Shown here: one piece after another, positions 34,399-42,038 of the stretch
How the letters are laid out: the number at the start of each line of letters is the position of its first letter
Numbering within the stretch: the stretch's first letter is position 1
Source: Flectobacillus rivi
GTDB taxonomy: Bacteria > Bacteroidota > Bacteroidia > Cytophagales > Spirosomataceae
Direction of reading: 5' to 3'
Length of the DNA stretch: 64,000 bases
Assembly: GCF_030056655.1 (NCBI RefSeq)
Contig: NZ_JASHIE010000010.1
Span: forward strand, 62,001 to 126,000
Notes under the pieces: model-generated
Database searches by the model: none
What the model was told of the DNA's origin: nothing
The model's input: only the letters and a program-made list of their open reading frames with translations
Position numbers and translations under genes: made by a program

Positions 34399-35673
34399 TT
34401 ACCCTCTAAAAAAGTATTTTTTTGCTTTCATAATTACTAAAACACTTATCATACTTTCAGTAACTAATAGCGCTAAAGCAGTACCAAGTACCGAGAAATA
34501 AGGAATTAGCAAAACGTTTAACAAGATACATACCAAAGCTCCCCAAGATAAAATCTTCGTACTACTTTTTCCATGATCTGAGATAAGTAATAGCTGATAA
34601 AAAGGGATATTGATACACACAATTACAGGTATAAAAGCCATATATCTCACCAATTGAATAAACAGACTTTTTTCTGAAATTTCTAATTTTACCAACGTAC
34701 TAATCAGTGGTGCTCCCAACCAGCATACCAAACATCCAATTCCGACCAAAATACAGAAAGGCAAGAATAGTTTTCGCAAAAATGACTGCATCGCTTCATA
34801 CCCTTGTGTGAGAATATGGCAAAGTTGTGTATAAATAGCTTGTGAAAACATGACCAAAACTTGACGAAGCAAAAGCGCTATTTTTTCGGCTATGCTATAG
34901 ACCCCAAGCATTTGCTCATTGACAAACCACCCTAATAGGATAATACCAGAGTGCATATACAGACTTACCGAAAAATGGGAGGTAAAATAGAAAAATCCTT
35001 CTTTTAGTTGTCTAGGAATACCCTTCAACCATCGTTTCTGGAATACCAACTGATATTTTTTTGACAAATAAATATTGGCAATAACTCCAATCAAGATATT
35101 GCTTCCACCTAATATCACATTTACCCAAATGGCTTCAGATGCCCTATATACCCATAAATAAATCAAACTAACACTAAGGATTTTTGAGCAAAAATTGGCA
35201 TAAGTAGCCCAAGGCATTTTTTCAACTCCTTGAAAAAACCAAATAGGCAATAGCGCCTGACCTACGACCATTATATAGCTTCCAAGAATCAATTTAGTGT
35301 TATGCGCAAGGGTAGGATGCAAGGGTAAAATCATCAGTAAAATACCAAAACCTAAGATAAGAAGGATTATTTTGGATAAACTCACTTCATAAAAAAGTTG
35401 ACCTAAATCTTCTTTTTGACGGTGCTTTTCACTCAAAGTCTTTACCGCAGAAAGGCTAAAGCCATAATCAACCCAGACATAGAAATATAGCATGGTACTT
35501 TGTGCCAACGCCACAACTCCATACTGAGCCAAGCCAATACGTTGAAGTAAAAGGGGAATTAACAAAAGAGGAATTAATAGGTTAGTCGCTTGCAAAAATG
35601 CCAACGCCACGAAGTTGCGAATAACACCTCGGTATTCATGAAAGGTATTTCGAATCGTAGCAAAAAACTTCAT
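34399..35673 (-). CDS. Oligosaccharide flippase (Wzx-like, MOP superfamily)
   Basis: 424 residues, twelve or so helices. It begins with VALAFLQATNLLIPLLLIPLL followed by GLAQYGVVALAQS, the N-terminal signature of RfbX/Wzx flippases. It would turn undecaprenyl-PP-linked repeat units to the periplasmic side. 36 bp before wzy in the operon. Upstream lies a palindromic repeat element. Confidence 0.88.
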   Translation of the reverse strand: MKFFATIRNTFHEYRGVIRNFVALAFLQATNLLIPLLLIPLLLQRIGLAQYGVVALAQSTMLYFYVWVDYGFSLSAVKTLSEKHRQKEDLGQLFYEVSLSKIILLILGFGILLMILPLHPTLAHNTKLILGSYIMVVGQALLPIWFFQGVEKMPWATYANFCSKILSVSLIYLWVYRASEAIWVNVILGGSNILIGVIANIYLSKKYQLVFQKRWLKGIPRQLKEGFFYFTSHFSVSLYMHSGIILLGWFVNEQMLGVYSIAEKIALLLRQVLVMFSQAIYTQLCHILTQGYEAMQSFLRKLFLPFCILVGIGCLVCWLGAPLISTLVKLEISEKSLFIQLVRYMAFIPVIVCINIPFYQLLLISDHGKSSTKILSWGALVCILLNVLLIPYFSVLGTALALLVTESMISVLVIMKAKKYFFRG

Positions 35674-35709
35674 TGTTAGAGGATATGTATGAGAAGCCTA
35701 AAATAAAAC

Positions 35710-35980
35710 ATGAGTCATTCCAAATTTAGTGATTTGTGATTGAGTGCATGAGTGATTATTTTATTAGTTGTATGCTAGAAGTAGAGTCGAAATTTGCGTC
35801 TAAAACCGTGTATCAAAAAAAGCGGTCGAGAAAACAATTTTCGACCGCTTTTTTTGAGAATAGCCCTAATTTAAAAATTAAGAATGACTCATATTTATAG
35901 CTATTGAAGACGCAAAGTATTGCGTCTCTACTGATTTTCATCAAAATCAATCACTAAATCACAATTCACCAATTCACTCA
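35710..35980. repeat. Nested palindromic intergenic element D (ATGAGTCATTCC family)
   Basis: Begins ATGAGTCATTCCAAATTTAG, then TGAGTGCATGAGTGATT. The core hairpin is 17 bp perfect (35813-35829 with 35841-35857, GCGGTCGA flanked by A7/T7). After it come AAGAATGACTCAT (inverted first word), AGACGCAAAGTATTGCGTCT and AATCACTAAATCACAATTC. Clearly the same family as the element at 40206-40528. It fills the 312-bp gap between the UDP-sugar dehydrogenase and flippase genes and probably ends the former's transcript. Confidence 0.75.
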
Positions 35981-35985
35981 ATACC

Positions 35986-37248
35986 CTACAATCTCGCGTC
36001 GGAGAATGATTTGTCCCAGAAAGATTTAATATCATAAATCACGGCGTCTTCACCTTTGAGTGCATCAATGTTTAAGCTTGCAAACTCGTTGTGCGATACA
36101 CATAGCAAAATACCTTCGTAGTCAGTGCCCAATTGGTCGAGCAACTGAATGCCATATTCTTCCGAAACTTCGTGTTTGTCTGCCCAAGGGTCATATACAT
36201 CCACATCGATTCCAAACTCTTTTAGTTCGTTATACACATCAATGACACGAGAGTTGCGAATATCTGGGCAGTTTTCTTTAAAAGTGACACCTAAAATCAA
36301 GACTTTACAACCATCGATTTTATGTCCTTTTTTAATCAATAACTTCACTAATTTGTTGGCAACAAAAATCCCCATATTATCATTGACACGACGACCTGAA
36401 AGAATCACTTGAGGATAATACCCCAAACTTTCGGACTTGTGAAGTAAATAATAAGGGTCAACCCCAATACAGTGACCACCAACCAAACCTGGTTTAAATT
36501 TGAGGAAGTTCCATTTTGTCCCTGCTGCCTCTAATACTTCGGTGGTATCGATTCCCATTTTATCAAAAATCAAAGCCAATTCATTCACAAATGAGATATT
36601 GACATCACGCTGGGCATTTTCAATCGCCTTCGACGCCTCTGCTACTTTGATAGAAGTCGCCAAGTAAGTACCTGCTGTGATGATTGAACTATAAAGGCTA
36701 TCCACAAATTGGGCGATTTCAGGAGTTGAACCAGAAGTAACCTTTTTGATTTTGGTCAAAGTATTTACCTTATCTCCTGGGTTGATACGTTCTGGAGAAT
36801 AGCCACAGAAGAAGTCTTGGTTGAATACCAAACCACTTTCTTTTTCCAAAATCGGCACACAATCTTCTTCCGTACAACCTGGATATACCGTTGATTCATA
36901 AATCACAACATCACCTTTACGAAGGACTTTTCCTACGGTTTTGCTGGCAGCGATTAAAGGAATCAAATCAGGTTTTTTGAAACGATCTATCGGCGTAGGT
37001 ACGGTTACGATAAACACATTGCAATCTACCAAATCATTGATATTGGCCGAAAAACTCAATAGAGTAGAAGACTGTAAATTATCGGTCTCTACTTCCTGTG
37101 TGCGGTCATAACCTTTTGAAAGTTCATCGATACGACTTTGATTAATATCAAAACCTATCACTGGAAATTTTTTCCCGAACTCAACAGCCAATGGAAGCCC
37201 TACATATCCAAGACCGATTATTGCTATTTTACTTGTACTTAAGTCCAA
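35986..37248 (-). CDS. Nucleotide-sugar dehydrogenase (UDP-HexNAc 6-dehydrogenase, TviB/WbpA type)
   Basis: 420 residues. Rossmann GLGYVGLP at 12-19, PTPIDRFKKPDL, ESTVYPGCTEE, and the catalytic Cys260 in GGHCIGVDPYYL. Close to VipA/TviB enzymes that make UDP-GalNAcA or related uronic acids from UDP-N-acetylhexosamine. The start must be TTG at 37248: the Rossmann motif begins at residue 8 and an in-frame stop lies a few codons upstream with no ATG between. Supplies a precursor for the polysaccharide locus downstream, though a repeat element separates them. Confidence 0.92.
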   Translation of the reverse strand: MDLSTSKIAIIGLGYVGLPLAVEFGKKFPVIGFDINQSRIDELSKGYDRTQEVETDNLQSSTLLSFSANINDLVDCNVFIVTVPTPIDRFKKPDLIPLIAASKTVGKVLRKGDVVIYESTVYPGCTEEDCVPILEKESGLVFNQDFFCGYSPERINPGDKVNTLTKIKKVTSGSTPEIAQFVDSLYSSIITAGTYLATSIKVAEASKAIENAQRDVNISFVNELALIFDKMGIDTTEVLEAAGTKWNFLKFKPGLVGGHCIGVDPYYLLHKSESLGYYPQVILSGRRVNDNMGIFVANKLVKLLIKKGHKIDGCKVLILGVTFKENCPDIRNSRVIDVYNELKEFGIDVDVYDPWADKHEVSEEYGIQLLDQLGTDYEGILLCVSHNEFASLNIDALKGEDAVIYDIKSFWDKSFSDARL

Positions 37249-37378
37249 TATTTTGAGATAATTTTATGGAAAATCAAAAACCAAAAAGTCAGTATAATTG
37301 AAAGCTTGTCTTTATACTTTAGTCAAAAACCGAATTGCAGCTACGACAATGAAAATCAAAGGTAATCAATTTATTTTT

Positions 37379-38614
37379 TTAGTGGAAAAACAAATAACTC
37401 ACCAGAATCGCTGTGATGATTCCAGCTAAATCTGCGGTCAAACCAGCCCAAAGAGTGTAACGTGTTTCTTTGATGTTGACAGAACCAAAATACAAAGCAA
37501 TCACATAAAAAATCGTATCTGCCGAACCTTGGAACACACAAGCCAATCTGCCCGCAAACGAATCTGCGCCAAAGGTTTTCATCGTATCAATCATCATGGC
37601 TCTTGAACCACCGCCACTCAATGGATGCATCAAAGCTGTGGGAAGGGCATCAGTAAAGTCTGTATTGATACTTGTTAGGGCAAAAAGGTATTTCATGCCA
37701 TCAACAATCCAAGTCAAAGCTCCTGAGTTACGCAATGCTCCAATAGCTACCAACATGGCTACTAAATAAGGAATAATACGAACAGAAGTCTCAAAACCAC
37801 CTTTTGCACCTTCGATAAAAGCGTCAAAAATGTCAACTTTTTTACGCAATGCACCAAGCAAAAATGAAATGATGAGCCCAAACAAAATCATATTACTCGA
37901 TACCTTCGAAAAGATTTCGATTTGTTCTTTCGGAATGCTTGATAAATACCAAAGCAATAGCCCGATAGCAGCTGTAATACCTCCCAACCAAGTGATAATG
38001 ACTCTATCTAACAGATTAATTTTTTGCTTGAAAGAGACAAATAGCAAGCCTGTAACCGTAGCAACATAGGTAGCAATCAAACATGGGATAAAAATGTCAG
38101 AAGCGTCTTTGGCACCATAAATTGCACGCTGTGCCATAATACTCAGTGGAATCAAAACGGGTCCTGCGCTGTGCAAAACCATAAACATAATCTGAGCATT
38201 AGAGGCTACGGTTTTGCTTGGGTTCAACTCTTGCAAACTCTGCATTGCTTTTAGTCCAAAAGGTGTAGCAGCATTGTCGAGCCCTAACATATTGGCAGAG
38301 AAGTTCATAATCATTTGCCCACTCGCTGGGTGATTTTTAGGAACCTCAGGAAAAAGACGATTAAAGAATGGTCCAACAATACGAGCCAAAAAGTTGATGG
38401 CCCCAGCTTTTTCGCCAATATTTAACAAGCCCATAAAGAACGTCATTACCCCAGCTAATGGAAGTGCAATGTTCATGACCGAAGTTTCTGCTGAGTCAAA
38501 CATACCGTCGACAATCAGTTTGAAGATTTCGGTGTCGCCCAAGAAAATCAACTTAAGCAAAGCCACAATAAAGGCAATCAAAAAAAATGCAATCCAGAGG
38601 TAATTAAGAGCCAT
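37379..38614 (-). CDS. SpmA/SpmB-like fusion, nucleoside-recognition (Gate) domain membrane protein
   Basis: 411 residues from ATG 38614 (a TTG twelve codons upstream is less likely). Two Gate/nucleoside-recognition domains are fused: the N-terminal half contains NMLGLDNAATPFGLKAMQ (SpmA-like), and the C-terminal half contains PYLVAMLVAIGALRNSGAL and HPLSGGGSRAM (SpmB-like). In Bacillus these are separate spore-maturation proteins; in non-sporulating Bacteroidota the fusion is common and its transport role is unknown. Lies 45 bp after the PAP2 gene; probably co-transcribed. Confidence 0.87.
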   Translation of the reverse strand: MALNYLWIAFFLIAFIVALLKLIFLGDTEIFKLIVDGMFDSAETSVMNIALPLAGVMTFFMGLLNIGEKAGAINFLARIVGPFFNRLFPEVPKNHPASGQMIMNFSANMLGLDNAATPFGLKAMQSLQELNPSKTVASNAQIMFMVLHSAGPVLIPLSIMAQRAIYGAKDASDIFIPCLIATYVATVTGLLFVSFKQKINLLDRVIITWLGGITAAIGLLLWYLSSIPKEQIEIFSKVSSNMILFGLIISFLLGALRKKVDIFDAFIEGAKGGFETSVRIIPYLVAMLVAIGALRNSGALTWIVDGMKYLFALTSINTDFTDALPTALMHPLSGGGSRAMMIDTMKTFGADSFAGRLACVFQGSADTIFYVIALYFGSVNIKETRYTLWAGLTADLAGIITAILVSYLFFH

Positions 38615-38659
38615 TCTATCAGGTTGGGATTTGTATATGTTTATTGACAAGTATCAGCC

Positions 38660-39436
38660 TTAAGGGTACATAATTGCTGCATGGCGGAATACTGCCAAAA
38701 GTAAGGCAAACAAGGTTAGCATTACCGCCGAAAATGGAATCCAATGCCACTGTTTGATTACTTTAGCCAATTCATACGAAGCAACAGTAAAAGCAAATGC
38801 AGCAATCACATCGGCGGTATAATGTACATGTTGTAAAAGTAGGAAAAAAGCGATTAAAATACAGGCGATACCAGCCAAGATTTTAGCAATACGCCCTTCT
38901 ACAATAATCCAAATGAGCACCATTGTAGCGGTATGTCCCGAAAAGAATAAATCTTTGGTTACAGGCGAAGCCGTACCATACACCGCTGCTTCAGCAAAAG
39001 GGTCTGCCAAATTAATTAATCCCACGGGCGCATCGAGTGGCACTAAAGTGATAGTTACCATACGAAAAATCGTCACGCAAACGTAAGTAATAGCATAAAG
39101 TAAAAACACTTCGGCCTTTTTTAGACTTTGTATTAATGAGAAAATCAAAATACTGTACAATACCGTAAATATGGGTACAGATACGTCTATTGAAGGCAAG
39201 GCGTTCAACACTAAATCCTCAAGAGCGGCTCCTGGTCGTTTTTGGATATGGTTCAAATAACTCGGAAACTGCGTAGCACCAATAATTAAAATCCCTAGGG
39301 TTAGAATTATCTTTACGCTAAAATCGATGGTTTGAAAACCTTCTTTCCAACTCTTTGCAAATGCCTGAAAGTAGGAAAGTTTTTTCATTTCTTGAGATGT
39401 TGTTTTGGGTTTTTGTGTTAACAAATCGTTATCCAT
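38660..39436 (-). CDS. PAP2-like membrane phosphatase (sphingomyelin-synthase-like C-terminal domain)
   Basis: 258 residues with six hydrophobic helices after a polar N-terminus. The phosphatase motifs are FFSGHTATM (C2, catalytic His) and HVHYTADVIAAF (C3, His and Asp), the pattern of PAP2_C proteins. Likely acts on lipid phosphates or transfers a head group. First gene of a pair with the Gate-domain fusion; divergent from msrA. Confidence 0.82.
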   Translation of the reverse strand: MDNDLLTQKPKTTSQEMKKLSYFQAFAKSWKEGFQTIDFSVKIILTLGILIIGATQFPSYLNHIQKRPGAALEDLVLNALPSIDVSVPIFTVLYSILIFSLIQSLKKAEVFLLYAITYVCVTIFRMVTITLVPLDAPVGLINLADPFAEAAVYGTASPVTKDLFFSGHTATMVLIWIIVEGRIAKILAGIACILIAFFLLLQHVHYTADVIAAFAFTVASYELAKVIKQWHWIPFSAVMLTLFALLLAVFRHAAIMYP

Positions 39437-39541
39437 AAATCATGAGAAGATTATCGAGTCGTTGTAGCGTTTTGTCGGAAAGATGACAAAACAACTATAA
39501 AAAGATTGCAAACTTACATCAAGTTTTAAATGTTATCAATT

Positions 39542-40204
39542 ATGAAAAGAAAAATTAGTGCCATTGTTCTTGGAATATTAACATTAGTAGTAAATATTTC
39601 ATGTGCACAAAAACCTGAAAATCAGAAAAATACTAAAATGGAGAACAAAGAAAAAGATAAACCGAGTGGCAAAACAGAAATCGCAACTTTTGGTGCAGGA
39701 TGCTTCTGGTGTGTAGAAGCAGTATTCCAAAACCTCGAAGGAGTCGAAAAAGTTGTATCTGGTTATTCTGGAGGCTCGGTTCCTGATCCTACCTATCGTG
39801 CTGTTTGTACTGGTACTACTGGACATGCCGAAGTTTGTCAGGTAATTTATGACCCTCAAAAAATCACTTTTGAAGAGCTTCTAGAAGTTTTCTGGAAAAC
39901 ACACGACCCAACTACCTTGAACCGCCAAGGAGCAGATGAAGGAACGCAGTATCGCTCGGTAGTTTTTTACCATAATGCCGAACAAAAACAACTGGCAGAA
40001 TATTGGAAAGAAAAACTTAATGCCGAGCACGTTTTTCCAAATCCTATCGTGACTGAAATTAGTGCCTTTACAAAATTTTATCCAGCCGAAAACTATCACC
40101 AAGATTACTTCAATCAAAATGGCTATGAACCTTATTGCCAAATTGTAATTAAGCCAAAGCTAGATAAGTTTAAAAAGGCCTTCAAAGATAAATTGAAGCA
40201 TTAA
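39542..40204 (+). CDS. msrA: Peptide methionine-S-sulfoxide reductase, lipoprotein form
   Basis: 220 residues from ATG 39542; an ATG four codons upstream would also open the frame. Unlike cytoplasmic MsrA it has a lipoprotein signal (TLVVNISC, Cys21) and a Lys/Glu-rich linker, then the catalytic GCFWC (Cys54), GYSGG, THDPTTLNRQGADEGTQYRS and the EKYHQ-like AENYHQDY motif. It repairs oxidised methionines in envelope proteins, by inference from the signal. Electron donor not encoded nearby. Confidence 0.94.
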   Translation: MKRKISAIVLGILTLVVNISCAQKPENQKNTKMENKEKDKPSGKTEIATFGAGCFWCVEAVFQNLEGVEKVVSGYSGGSVPDPTYRAVCTGTTGHAEVCQVIYDPQKITFEELLEVFWKTHDPTTLNRQGADEGTQYRSVVFYHNAEQKQLAEYWKEKLNAEHVFPNPIVTEISAFTKFYPAENYHQDYFNQNGYEPYCQIVIKPKLDKFKKAFKDKLKH

Positions 40205-40205
40205 T

Positions 40206-40528
40206 ATGAGTCATTCCTAATTTAGTGATTTAGCGAATGAGTGATTAATTTAAAAATTGTATTCTCGCAGTAGAGACACAATGATTGCGTCTTAAGCCAA
40301 GTCATATCTAGCATAGTTTTTATCAAAAAAGGGGTCGAAATTTATTTTTCGACCCCTTTTTTGATAAAAGCTTGGAGCATAATCCCTATCCTAAAAATTT
40401 GGAATGACTCATGTTTGATACTATATTCCAGAATGATACTTCTTTAGACGCAATGCTTTGCGTCCCTACTTGTGAGAATAATCACTCATTCGCTCAATCA
40501 CTAAATCGCTAAATTCGAGATGACTCAT
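40206..40528. repeat. Nested palindromic intergenic element E (type copy of the ATGAGTCATTCC family)
   Basis: A 323-bp imperfect palindrome between the convergent msrA and LON-domain genes. Outer arms (40206-40246 and 40480-40528) are complementary at about nine of ten aligned positions, except for an 8-bp insertion TGATTGAG in the right arm. Middle arms read GTAGAGACACAATGATTGCGTCT against AGACGCAATGCTTTGCGTCCCTAC when cut into words of under 20 bases each. The core is a perfect 23-bp stem (40318-40340 with 40347-40369) with A6/T6 tracts. Shares its words with 35710-35980 and partly with 3590-3805. The core should terminate both genes. Confidence 0.8.
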
Positions 40529-40549
40529 GGTTTCATCCCGTGAATTTTC

Positions 40550-41182
40550 CTAGAAATTCAGTGGGTCTAAGTTCTTAAAATGCCCATTCATACGAATACG
40601 CTCCTTGGTTCTTTCCAGTTCTTGTAGAACTGGTAAAACCTTTTCTAAATGTTTGGAGATATAAGCCTGTCTTTCGGCTTCTGTTGGCATTTTGAGCAAC
40701 TCATATTCTTTCTCTATAGATAAACCGATTTTATGGGCTATTTGGAAAGAATAAGGTTGAGGCTTTTGGATATTGAATTTGTTGTCTTCTCCAAGAAGCA
40801 AATAAAGGTCATTAATCTGCTCCAATAATTTTGGTAAAACGGGGGGAGTAATTTCTGGATCTTTTAGGGCTTCGACCTCTCCTCCAGCATACAATTTACC
40901 TTCTACTGGATTTTGGAAATCTAGAATTCTAAACACACGAACACCTTGTGTTTTGATATCCATTCTACCATCATCATATACTTTGTAAACCGAAGTAATC
41001 TTCACCTCTGTCCCAAAACCTTGCATTTTACCTTCAATAAATGCTGGTATTCCAAAGGTTGAGTCTTGTTGAATAGCATCTTTGATCAACTGGCGATAGC
41101 GAGGTTCAAAAATATGAAGATTGAGGTCTTCCAAAGGAAAAACCACTAAATTGAGCGGAAACAGTGGTAAAAACTTTTGCAT
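40550..41182 (-). CDS. LON peptidase substrate-binding domain protein
   Basis: 210 residues made of a lone Lon N-terminal (PUA-like) domain: FPLNLVVFPLEDLNLHIFEPRYRQLI, then FGTEVKITSVYKVYDDGRMDI and helices to the end. No ATPase or protease domain. Such proteins occur in many bacteria; the role is unclear, possibly substrate recognition. Monocistronic. Confidence 0.88.
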   Translation of the reverse strand: MQKFLPLFPLNLVVFPLEDLNLHIFEPRYRQLIKDAIQQDSTFGIPAFIEGKMQGFGTEVKITSVYKVYDDGRMDIKTQGVRVFRILDFQNPVEGKLYAGGEVEALKDPEITPPVLPKLLEQINDLYLLLGEDNKFNIQKPQPYSFQIAHKIGLSIEKEYELLKMPTEAERQAYISKHLEKVLPVLQELERTKERIRMNGHFKNLDPLNF

Positions 41183-41216
41183 GTGATTAGTATCTACTTA
41201 AAACTAATGGGTATGT

Positions 41217-41345
41217 ACTGTTGGCGGTTAGCAGTAGGTATTAGGCTAAATTCTCAGGAAACCTTAGAGACATTTTACCAAGTGCCATAGCCGACCACCG
41301 AAAGCCCAATAATGCAATTTTATTTTGCCTTATTACTTTAGTAAT
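41217..41345. other. Gap with degenerate GGCTAAA/TAGGCT words
   Basis: Part of the 238-bp gap between the LON-domain gene and gldH. TAGCAGTAGGTATTAGGCT on the left and AGCCCAATAATGC on the right resemble the TTAGGCT palindromes at 6.1, 21.6 and 55.3 kb but pair poorly. No gene seen. Confidence 0.35.
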
Positions 41346-41420
41346 CGTACAAACTTAAATTAGATAATTGTGGATATAAAGTATTGAAAATTTACATTCA
41401 CAACTCAAAATTCAGTATTA

Positions 41421-41915
41421 TTATTTAATGCCTGCTTTTTCAATGGTAAAACCTACGCTGACAATGTCAGCAAGGGGATTTTGACGCATATATTGTTTTA
41501 CCTGAATTTTGTACTTTCCTTTTTTGGGAAAAGAAAAACTTTTAAAAGCTAAAATTTTATGATCATACACATCGCCTAAGCCTTCGCCTAATTTTTTACC
41601 TGTACTTGGATCAAAAAGTACTAATTCATCCAATTTTTGATGAATTACTTTTCCTTTATCATCTGATAAATAATGCGTTAGATAAAGGTTATAGTACGGA
41701 TAAGAACGATTGTTACGAACATTGTAAAACACATTATAAGTCGTTGTTGTATCATCGACGTTGAATTCGAATTCGGGGGTATCTTTAATAAACCACTTGG
41801 CGTCAGCAATGTTATAATTATCTTTCAAAATAGTATTTGAATCACAAGCTGACATGGCCGTTGCCAATAAAATACTTCCAATAAAAATTTTCGATTTCAA
41901 ACTTTTGAGGAACAT
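41421..41915 (-). CDS. gldH: Gliding motility lipoprotein GldH
   Basis: 164 residues with lipoprotein signal ATAMSAC (Cys24). The body matches GldH: WFIKDTPEFEFNVDD, FYNVRNNRSYPYYNLYL, LFDPSTGKKLGEGLGDVYD and YMRQNPLADIVSVGF. GldH is an envelope lipoprotein needed for gliding and linked to type IX secretion in Flavobacterium. Separated from the upstream ricT-like gene by a terminator, so it has its own promoter. Confidence 0.93.
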   Translation of the reverse strand: MFLKSLKSKIFIGSILLATAMSACDSNTILKDNYNIADAKWFIKDTPEFEFNVDDTTTTYNVFYNVRNNRSYPYYNLYLTHYLSDDKGKVIHQKLDELVLFDPSTGKKLGEGLGDVYDHKILAFKSFSFPKKGKYKIQVKQYMRQNPLADIVSVGFTIEKAGIK

Positions 41916-41931
41916 AAGAGTACGATGGATT

Positions 41932-41985
41932 AAAAAAAGGAGTTGGATTTGAAATGTTTCATTTCTCGCCCAAACTCCTTTTTTA
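41932..41985 (-). terminator. Terminator of the PSP1-domain gene
   Basis: AAAAAAGGAGTT (41932-41944 region) pairs with AACTCCTTTTTT (41973-41984), with an inner GAAATG/CATTTC hairpin. U-run on the minus strand, 54 bp after the stop codon. Confidence 0.8.
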
Positions 41986-42038
41986 TTTATATAATGAGTT
42001 CACCTTCTATTTTGTGAAAATGGGTATTACTCTTTCAA

